Shown here: piece by piece, positions 22,301 to 27,189 of the stretch
Layout of the letters: each line of letters begins with the position of its first letter
Numbering within the stretch: position 1 is the stretch's first letter
Assembly: GCA_040755715.1 (NCBI GenBank)
Contig: JBFLXN010000015.1
Location: 1-27,189, forward strand
Direction: 5' to 3'
From: JBFLXN01 sp040755715 [NCBI: Candidatus Edwardsbacteria bacterium]
GTDB taxonomy: Bacteria > Edwardsbacteria > AC1 > JBFLXN01
Length of the DNA: 27,189 nt
Notes under the pieces: model-generated
The model's database searches: none
Told to the model about the DNA's origin: nothing
What the model saw: only the letters and a program-made list of their open reading frames with translations
Translations under genes and position numbers: made by a program

Positions 22301-23740
22301 TTCTTGGGATAGCTGGCTCAAAATCATCTCTGTTACTCGTTTAAAGGCTGGAGCCGCCACTAACATCCCCGACCCGCCGCTTTTTGGTTCATCAACGATG
22401 ACCACTATTACCAGTAGAGGGTCTTCAGCCGGAAAATAGCCGGCAAAAGAAGCCACTGTCTTTCCTTTAGCATAACTTTTTTGTCCTTCCGCTTTCTTCT
22501 GGGCGGTGCCTGTTTTACCAGCAATTTGCAAACCCTCAACCTTTGCTCTTATTCCTGTCCCCTGTTCCACGACCTTTACTAAGATTTCTCTGACTTTAAG
22601 TGCGGTTTCTTCTGAAATTACCTTTCGCACTGGTAAGGGAGATGATTCCTGAACGATTTCTCCATTTCTGACCGCTTTTATAATGCGAGGAGCAATCAAA
22701 ATACCTTTATTGGCTAAAGCGGCAAAACCACAGGCTAGTTGTAGAGGAGTAACTGATAATCCTTGACCAAAACTGATATTAGCGGTTTTTACTATAGACC
22801 AAGTTTCCGGCGTCGTAAGAAACCCTTCAGCTTCACCTGAAAGGTCAATCCCTGTCCGGCAACCAAAACCAAAAGACCTCGCATATTGATAGATTCTTTG
22901 TGGTCCGAGTCTCTTACTTATTTCCACGGCACAAATGTTACTTGATTTTTCTATTGCCCCAGAGAGAGTGAGCCAACCATACTTATGTCCCTCTGCTTCT
23001 CTAATGGTATCACCCGCAATAATTATTTGACCATTTGCTCCATAGAGAGAGTCTGAGGAATTGAGCACCTTTTCTTCCAAGGCGGCTGCCAAAAGAAAGG
23101 CTTTAAAGGTAGAACCCGGTTCAAAGACCTCTTCCACCGCTTGATTTTTTAGAGGAGATAACGGTTCATTAGCTACAGCAAGGATTTCACCTGTTTTCAC
23201 TTTCATTATTATAATAGTTCCCCCTTTGGCCTGAAACTTTTGGACGGTTTCTTTCAAAACCATTTGAGCGGTTGACTGAATGTCAATATCCAAAGTGAGA
23301 ATTAAATCCATTCCCGCTTTAGGAATTCTTTGTGGATATTCTGGGGAATAATGTGGTTTACCGGAGGCATCCTTCTGAAAAATCGCCCAACCATTTTCTC
23401 CTCTCAAAATCGCATCGTATTCCCATTCAATGCCTCCGAGTCCCTCTCCATCTTTACCCACAGTCCCCAAAATTGAGGCCGCCAAGTATTGACCACTCTC
23501 TCTACTAGTAAGATATGAGTAGATTCTCTTCCCCTTCAAATTAAAAGCCAACACTCTCATCTGGGCATCAAAGATTTTGCCTCTTTCAGAAAGAAGACCG
23601 ATTCTTTGCTCATGTTGTTTTTTGGCTAAGGTTTTACTATATGGAGCACAAAAAATTTGGAGCCAGCATAACCTGCCAAACCAAACGGCCCAGATGATTA
23701 AACCCAAAGCAGAAATAAAATTGACCCGTTTAATATTCAT
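22226..23740 (-). CDS. ftsI: Septal peptidoglycan transpeptidase FtsI (PBP2b/PBP3 class)
   Basis: 504 aa, somewhat short for the class, with no PASTA domains. One N-terminal membrane segment (about 8-30) anchors the protein, and the rest is outside the membrane. SERGKIFDAQMRVLA (51-65) starts the class-B N-terminal domain. The penicillin-binding active site is complete: STFK (Ser210, Lys213), SSN (266-268) and KTGT (409-412). It cross-links septal glycan made by FtsW. The family part ends near residue 478 (FKRVTEMILSQLS), and the tail (about 481-504) is encoded by an intergenic-type 7-nt array. The start lies in a CACGAATTAACACTAAGAG repeat and has only a weak ribosome site. It is preceded by the ftsL-like gene. 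Confidence 0.96.
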   Translation of the reverse strand: MNIKRVNFISALGLIIWAVWFGRLCWLQIFCAPYSKTLAKKQHEQRIGLLSERGKIFDAQMRVLAFNLKGKRIYSYLTSRESGQYLAASILGTVGKDGEGLGGIEWEYDAILRGENGWAIFQKDASGKPHYSPEYPQRIPKAGMDLILTLDIDIQSTAQMVLKETVQKFQAKGGTIIIMKVKTGEILAVANEPLSPLKNQAVEEVFEPGSTFKAFLLAAALEEKVLNSSDSLYGANGQIIIAGDTIREAEGHKYGWLTLSGAIEKSSNICAVEISKRLGPQRIYQYARSFGFGCRTGIDLSGEAEGFLTTPETWSIVKTANISFGQGLSVTPLQLACGFAALANKGILIAPRIIKAVRNGEIVQESSPLPVRKVISEETALKVREILVKVVEQGTGIRAKVEGLQIAGKTGTAQKKAEGQKSYAKGKTVASFAGYFPAEDPLLVIVVIVDEPKSGGSGMLVAAPAFKRVTEMILSQLSQEKIQISNIKNQNLKKMEREEKELNF

Positions 23741-23778
23741 TTCTCTTAGTGTTAATTCGTGGTTTCTTCACGGATTAT
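23741..23778. repeat. GTGTTAATTCGTGG repeat fragment before ftsI
   Basis: The plus-strand sequence CTTAGTGTTAATTCGTGG followed by TTTCTTCACGG belongs to the same family as 12190-12216 and 13796-13866. It fills the 34-base gap between ftsL and ftsI and so forms the ftsI translation initiation region. Confidence 0.55.
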
Positions 23779-24047
23779 TGTGGTTCGTTTTCTTTAATCC
23801 AAATGATTTCTCCCTTTTGATTAGGATATTTCATTTTAAGGACTTCTTGAGCAATCTTGGTGATTCTTTCTCTACGAGATAGGAAATTTTTTTGCAATTG
23901 AAGGCGAATATTTTCTTCTATCAAAGTTTGCTTTTTTTTGGTCAGTTCTTTCACTCGCTGTGTCTGGAGGGCTACGGTATGGTGCTCCCAAACATGAACT
24001 AAAAGAAGAAAAGAGACTAATAATATAACCAAGAGAACCCGTCTCAT
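23775..24047 (-). CDS. ftsL: FtsL-like division protein
   Basis: 90 aa: one N-terminal membrane helix (RRVLLVILLVSFLLLVHVW, about 2-20), then a short coiled coil (LTKKKQTLIEENIRLQLQKNFLS) and an RITKIAQEVLKMKYP motif typical of the FtsL/DivIC group. FtsL forms the FtsQLB complex that activates FtsW-FtsI at the septum. The assignment rests on architecture and on position between rsmH and ftsI, since the family is poorly conserved. The ATG overlaps the rsmH stop (ATGA). Confidence 0.82.
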   Translation of the reverse strand: MRRVLLVILLVSFLLLVHVWEHHTVALQTQRVKELTKKKQTLIEENIRLQLQKNFLSRRERITKIAQEVLKMKYPNQKGEIIWIKENEPQ

Positions 24048-24913
24048 TTTTTCTCCACCGCTCGCAATTTAGCACTTCGGGCCTTGGGATTTATTCTTAT
24101 CTCTTTCTCTGTCGGATGAATTGCTTTTTTTGTCAGAATTTCCCATCCTTTTAGTCTGGCTAAATCTTTGAAAGTCTCCTTGACTATTCGGTCTTCTAAA
24201 GAATGGTAAGAAATAACTACTATTCTTCCTCCTCGGTTTAGCCGTTTAACAATCTCAAGCAATCCAATTTTCAAATTTTCTAATTCTTGATTGACCGCTA
24301 TTCTTAAGGCTTGAAAAATTCTAGCTTGGCTTTTGAAAGGATTTCCATAAATATTTTTTTTGATAATATCTGCCAACTGAAAAGTGGTAGAAATTCTATG
24401 TTTTGCTCTTTCTCTCACAATGGCTGAGGCAATTCGTCGGGCGAATCTTTCTTCTCCATAATTTTTAAATATCTCCTGCAACTTTTCTTGAGAATACTCA
24501 TTGATGATTCCTTCGGCGGTAAGACTGTTTCTTCTGTCAAATCGCATATCAAGCGGTCCGTCTAAGCGATAACTGAAGCCTCTTTTGGCTTGTTCAAGTT
24601 GTAAGGTTGACAGACCTAAATCAAAGAGGGCGCCATCAAAATTTTCCTTATCGGATAATTCTTTTAGGTTTCGGAAATTTAGTAAAACCAGTTCAAATCT
24701 ATCTTGATAAGAAGCAAATCTCCTGGAGGCAAAGGCTATGGCCTCTTCATCACAGTCAATTCCGTAAACTTTTCCTGAAGGGGATGAGGCTTCTAAAATC
24801 GCCTGACTATGTCCACCACCGCCAAGAGTGCAATCTAAATAGATTCCCTTAGATTTTGGTGACAAAAATTTCAGAACCTCTTTAACGAGGACTGGCATAT
24901 GTTTTCTTTCCAT
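24044..24913 (-). CDS. rsmH: 16S rRNA (cytosine-1402-N4)-methyltransferase RsmH (MraW)
   Basis: 289 aa. An S-adenosylmethionine enzyme that methylates N4 of C1402 in the ribosomal P site. HMPVLVKEVLKFL (5-17) is the family N-terminus, YLDCTLGGGGHS (25-36) the SAM loop, YGIDCDEEAI the ribose-binding acid, ALFDLGLSTLQL the DLGxS motif, and FSYRLDGPLDMRFD and VISYHSLEDRIVK later signatures. An AAGGG ribosome site precedes the ATG. It is second or third in the dcw operon as usual, but here a STAS-domain gene separates it from mraZ. Confidence 0.97.
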   Translation of the reverse strand: MERKHMPVLVKEVLKFLSPKSKGIYLDCTLGGGGHSQAILEASSPSGKVYGIDCDEEAIAFASRRFASYQDRFELVLLNFRNLKELSDKENFDGALFDLGLSTLQLEQAKRGFSYRLDGPLDMRFDRRNSLTAEGIINEYSQEKLQEIFKNYGEERFARRIASAIVRERAKHRISTTFQLADIIKKNIYGNPFKSQARIFQALRIAVNQELENLKIGLLEIVKRLNRGGRIVVISYHSLEDRIVKETFKDLARLKGWEILTKKAIHPTEKEIRINPKARSAKLRAVEKK

Positions 24914-24927
24914 TATGCCCTTTGTGG

Positions 24928-25251
24928 TTAAATTTTTTTCTTGTAGTTAATCTTGAATTCAAAAACCTGACTTGCCCCAATTAAACAAAAGAGCTGGTAA
25001 AGGTAAGGAGAGATGCCGACCAAGTGCAGACCTCCACCATAAGCCTTAAGACGCTTCTCCCTTTCCACCAAAAGATTTATCCCTTCGGGTTCAAGATTTT
25101 TCACCTTTGAGAAGTCCAGGGTAAACTCAAAGATTCCCTTATACATCAATTGTTGAATTTTTTCTTCAAGGTCAAGAAAGTCAGTTTGATGAAGAACACC
25201 AGAAAGGGTGAAGATAATTCCATTAGATGATTTTTGGGTGCGCATAATCAT
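24928..25251 (-). CDS. STAS-domain protein with a replaced phosphorylation site
   Basis: 107 aa, a single STAS domain like anti-sigma-factor antagonists such as SpoIIAA. The strand GIIFTLSGVL, helix LEEKIQQLMYKG, strand FTLDFSKVKNL, helix GINLLVEREKRLKAYGGG, and LHLVGISPYLYQLFCLIGASQVFEF align along the whole fold. The usual D-S-S/T-G loop reads EPEG, so the Ser phosphorylated by an anti-sigma kinase is Glu. The protein may be locked in a state resembling the phosphorylated form or regulated differently (inference). Its ATG overlaps the mraZ stop (ATGA), so it belongs to the dcw operon, an uncommon place for a STAS gene. No kinase or phosphatase partner is in the window. Confidence 0.82.
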   Translation of the reverse strand: MIMRTQKSSNGIIFTLSGVLHQTDFLDLEEKIQQLMYKGIFEFTLDFSKVKNLEPEGINLLVEREKRLKAYGGGLHLVGISPYLYQLFCLIGASQVFEFKINYKKKI

Positions 25252-25691
25252 AATCTTTCTCTGGCTATTTTTTCAAAGCTTTCCTTATGTTTTGCTAAAT
25301 AAGCTTTATAAGCGGAGAGTTTCCAGATTTCCATTTTGTCCGCAAAGCCGATAATGGCTACCTTTTCTTCCTTTTGAAGACTCACTGCTTCCAGAAGTGA
25401 AGGTGGGATAACAATTCTCCCTTGATTATCAATTTGGGTTGGCTGCCCGCTGGCAGAAAGGATTCGTAGGAATGCGGTTGTCTTTTCGGTCTTTGGCAAA
25501 GACTGTAGTTCTTTAATTTTGTTAATCCAGTTTTCCTGGGGATAGACCAGGAGGCAACTTTGGTCCAATCCACGGGCGATGACTATTGTTCCGTTGCGTT
25601 GGAAACCAAAGATTTTGCGGAAGGAAGCAGGGATGTTGATGCGGCCTTTGGGGTCTATGGTATGATAATAAGTTCCACTAAAGAAGAGCAT
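25248..25691 (-). CDS. mraZ: Transcriptional regulator MraZ
   Basis: 147 aa from the ATG at 25691 (MLFFSGTYYHTIDPKGR), with AAGGTGG just upstream; the longer frame to 25733 would start inside the operator. Two SpoVT/AbrB-type halves are visible, each with a D-x-(K/Q)GR-(I)-x-(I)P motif: TIDPKGRINIPASFR and QIDNQGRIVIPPSLL. MraZ forms a ring that binds repeated GTGGG-type boxes and represses its own operon. Such boxes are present at 25732-25750. It is the first gene of the dcw cluster. Confidence 0.96.
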   Translation of the reverse strand: MLFFSGTYYHTIDPKGRINIPASFRKIFGFQRNGTIVIARGLDQSCLLVYPQENWINKIKELQSLPKTEKTTAFLRILSASGQPTQIDNQGRIVIPPSLLEAVSLQKEEKVAIIGFADKMEIWKLSAYKAYLAKHKESFEKIARERL

Positions 25692-25731
25692 CAGCCACCT
25701 TAAATTATTTTTTAACCTAAAAGGGTTGAAC

Positions 25732-25750
25732 ACCCACTTTGACCCACTTT
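25732..25750 (-). promoter_or_regulatory. MraZ box pair
   Basis: On the minus strand AAAGTGGGT occurs twice in direct repeat at 10-bp spacing (25742-25750 and 25732-25740). This fits the known GTGGG/TGGGA-type MraZ operator made of phased direct repeats. It lies just downstream of the -10 element and about 40 bases before the mraZ ATG, a good place for autorepression. Confidence 0.8.
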
Positions 25751-25760
25751 ACTCCCCTAT

Positions 25761-25789
25761 ATTTTATAGGATTTCAAAAGTTTTGTCAA
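25761..25789 (-). promoter_or_regulatory. Sigma-70-type promoter of the dcw operon
   Basis: The minus strand shows a perfect -35 TTGACA (25784-25789), a 17-bp spacer and a -10 TAAAAT (25761-25766, with an overlapping TATAAAAT). Transcription would start near 25754, next to the MraZ boxes, giving a leader of about 60 bases. Confidence 0.8.
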
Positions 25790-25863
25790 GAAAAAAATGC
25801 ATATTTTAAAAAAAATTTTTTAGGGGGTGATTTTGAGGAAAAAAGAGGTTTTAGGTGGGAAAA

Positions 25864-25875
25864 GGCGGATCCGCC
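25864..25875. repeat. GGCGGATCCGCC palindrome
   Basis: A 12-bp perfect palindrome between tRNA-His and the mraZ promoter, in an otherwise AT-rich stretch. It could be a REP-type remnant. On the minus strand it is followed by TTTTCCC, which is too weak to call a terminator. Confidence 0.45.
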
Positions 25876-25922
25876 TATGGTGGAAATCTTGTCAAAGAAT
25901 TGAAAATTATGGGGATAAAAAA

Positions 25923-25996
25923 CACCGGGGACGGGACTCGAACCCATAACCCCTTGATCCACAGTCAAGTGCTCTAACCAATTGAGCTACCCCGGC
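25923..25996 (-). tRNA. tRNA-His (anticodon GTG)
   Basis: The cloverleaf is complete: acceptor GCCGGGG with CCCCGGT, D arm GCTC/GAGC with GGTT in the loop, anticodon stem CTTGA/TCAAG with loop CTGTGGA (anticodon GTG), T arm ATGGG-TTCGAGT-CCCGT. The CCA end is not encoded. The usual G-1:C73 pair of bacterial tRNA-His is not seen: the genome has C at -1 and G at 73, and the first pair is G1:U72. A T-run follows the 3' end. The recombinase pseudogene ends 20 bases upstream of the 5' end. Confidence 0.93.
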
Positions 25997-26015
25997 GTCA
26001 TTAAATTCCAATAAG

Positions 26016-27050
26016 TTAGACAACTTTGGTTTTCCTTCGGCAGGATTTTGTGCCAGATTTGTGCCAAAACGAATACGGTTCACTGCTTCCTGTAAGTGTG
26101 CGTCCAAAAGATGAGAATAACGCATTGTCATACGGATATCCTTGTGCCCCCAGTAATTGCTGGACAGAACGGATATCTGCCCCACCCATTATTAGATATG
26201 ATGCGTAGATATGTCTGAGGTCGTGAAAGGTAAAATCACTAATTCCTGCCCGTCTGCAAGCTGCCTTGAATCCTTTCTTGATCTCACCAACTCTGTTGCC
26301 ATCGCGACAGAATAGATAGTCTCCTGATTTCTTTCTCTCTAATTCTCTTAAGACTCCAAGAAGAGTATCGTTGATAGGTATTCTCCGCATCTCGTTATTC
26401 TTTGTCTTATAGAGAGTAATCCAACGATTTCCCAGGTGAACATCTTCCCACTTGAGATTGAGAATTTCAGATTTTCTCATTCCTGTATTCAGTGCAGTAA
26501 GAACAATCGGTCGTAGATGCTCTGAACATTGTGCTATTAGAGAGCCGATTTGTTCACGAGTTAAAAAAGGTAGTCTCCCTGGAGGTTCTTTCATCTTCTT
26601 GACGCCTTTAGCAGGATTGTGTCTTGAATAACTCCATTCAACTGCTTTCGTGTAAAGATGCTTTAGACAGCTAAGTTCTCTGTTAAACGTGGCTGGAGAA
26701 ACTTCTCTCAAGCGATTAGCTTTATATTCTTCAATCTACTCTTCAGTGATTTCTGAGAGATATTTATTGTGGAAGCGCTCAAGGCTCCGCAAAAGAAAAA
26801 TCTTTTCACAAGAATATTGTCCTGGTGATTTTGAAATAGACGAGAATTCCAGATATTTCTGAGCAAAGTCCTTGAACAAGATTTTCTTTTCCTCATGAAT
26901 TCCTAAATGTTCGTCTTTGGCAATTTTCACTTCAATATCTTTTAGGGTCAATTCAGCAACATTCTTTGACTGCCCTATTCTCTCACGGATACGCTTGCCT
27001 TTATAGGTGTAATCAATATACCAAATCTTTCCTCTCTTATAGACTCGCAT
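26016..27050 (-). pseudogene. Decayed tyrosine recombinase (phage-type integrase)
   Basis: Read from the ATG at 27050 (AAGGAG ribosome site), the N-terminal part (MRVYKRGKIWYIDYTYKGKR) is an arm-binding domain. A core-binding SAM-like domain follows (KSPGQYSCEKIFLLRSLERF, then VSPATFNRELSCLKHLY), then the catalytic domain. An in-frame amber codon (26736-26738) interrupts it after LSEITEE; the frame continues beyond as IEEYKANRL. An extra base in a C5 run (26147-26151) then shifts the frame just after QQLLG. When both are corrected, all catalytic residues are present: Arg in TGMRKSEIL, Lys in the YKTKNNEMRR hairpin, HDLRH, His in GHKDIRM and Tyr in MRYSHL. In the corrected frame no stop occurs before the tRNA, and reading runs through tRNA-His to 25907. 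Association with a tRNA gene suggests an old integration event. No other element genes are in the window. Confidence 0.85.
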
Positions 27051-27089
27051 TTTTTCTCTCCTTGTTAATTATATTGTAATGTCAAAAGT

Positions 27090-27113
27090 TTTTTAGGTAT
27101 TTTTACCTAAAAA
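27090..27113. promoter_or_regulatory. 10-bp inverted repeat upstream of the recombinase
   Basis: TTTTTAGGTA (27090-27099) pairs with TACCTAAAAA (27104-27113) around TTTT. It lies about 40 bases before the recombinase start. The 3' arm ends in A residues in both directions, which disfavours a terminator and fits an operator or att-related arm site. The remainder to 27189 is AT-rich with a C6 run and no gene. Confidence 0.35.
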
Positions 27114-27189
27114 TCTTTATTTTTAATATTTTTATTGATTTTTATCTCCCTCCCCCCTTATTATTGTAGTGTTATTCACTATAAAGGAG

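Noticed and set aside
25907-26185. 92-aa frame ending in GVAQLVRALDCGSRGYGFESRP
   Set aside because: The last part is the tRNA-His gene read as protein. The first part is the frameshifted end of the recombinase, described there.
26736-26738. Amber codon read as an amino acid (alternative code)
   Set aside because: TAG ends murB, murC and murG here, and the same gene also has a frameshift, so decay is the simpler explanation.
27150-27189. Ribosome-site-like AAAGGAG at the window edge, suggesting a plus-strand gene beyond
   Set aside because: Only seven bases at the very end, with no start codon inside the window; cannot be supported.

Overview
The window is a contiguous piece of a bacterial chromosome from an unplaced, probably uncultured lineage. 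By eye it is about 40% G+C, uses the standard code (TAG stops end murB, murC and murG) and carries no plasmid or lytic phage signature. A diderm-like wall is suggested by a MurE with the meso-diaminopimelate motif DNPR and by a SPOR-domain lipoprotein. The intergenic palindromes and degenerate short-unit arrays look like those I associate with candidate-phylum genomes (Omnitrophota-type and similar), but this is an impression, not an assignment.

Layout. (1) 1-6608, plus strand: three signalling or scaffold-type genes. They are a 1230-aa membrane-anchored sensor with a very long coiled coil built on a 14-residue period, a receiver plus degenerate-GGDEF protein, and a J-like/TPR/coiled-coil protein. 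The first and third end in a similar C-terminal tail of about 19 residues. (2) 6713-6838, minus: a 41-aa four-cysteine zinc-ribbon-like peptide. (3) 6934-25691, minus: a division and cell wall (dcw) cluster, in transcription order mraZ, STAS protein, rsmH, ftsL-like, ftsI, murE, murF, mraY, murD, ftsW, murG, SPOR lipoprotein, murC, murB, four-helix-bundle (S23/IVP) gene, ftsA, ftsZ, sucD. A consensus promoter and a pair of MraZ boxes precede mraZ, and a terminator candidate follows sucD. ddl and ftsQ, often found between murB and ftsA, are absent; the S23-type gene sits there inside its own 10-bp repeat arrays. (4) 25923-27050, minus: tRNA-His(GTG) and a decayed tyrosine recombinase with an amber codon and a +1 frameshift.

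The dcw genes make UDP-MurNAc-pentapeptide (MurB, C, D, E, F), lipid I and II (MraY, MurG), polymerise and cross-link septal peptidoglycan (FtsW, FtsI) and assemble the division ring (FtsZ, FtsA, FtsL). RsmH methylates 16S rRNA and MraZ regulates the operon.

The most unusual layer is the DNA between and at the edges of genes. Many of the larger gaps are filled by imperfect arrays of 7-nt or 10-nt units, often in opposing orientation so that they can form long hairpins, and by small palindromes. These repeats also contribute to genes: ribosome binding sites for sucD and murE, C-terminal tails for FtsI and MurG, both ends of the S23 gene, and in-frame insertions in the receiver and J-like proteins. 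Seven poly-G tracts of 8 to 9 bases lie in frame at Gly-Gly codons of six dcw genes.
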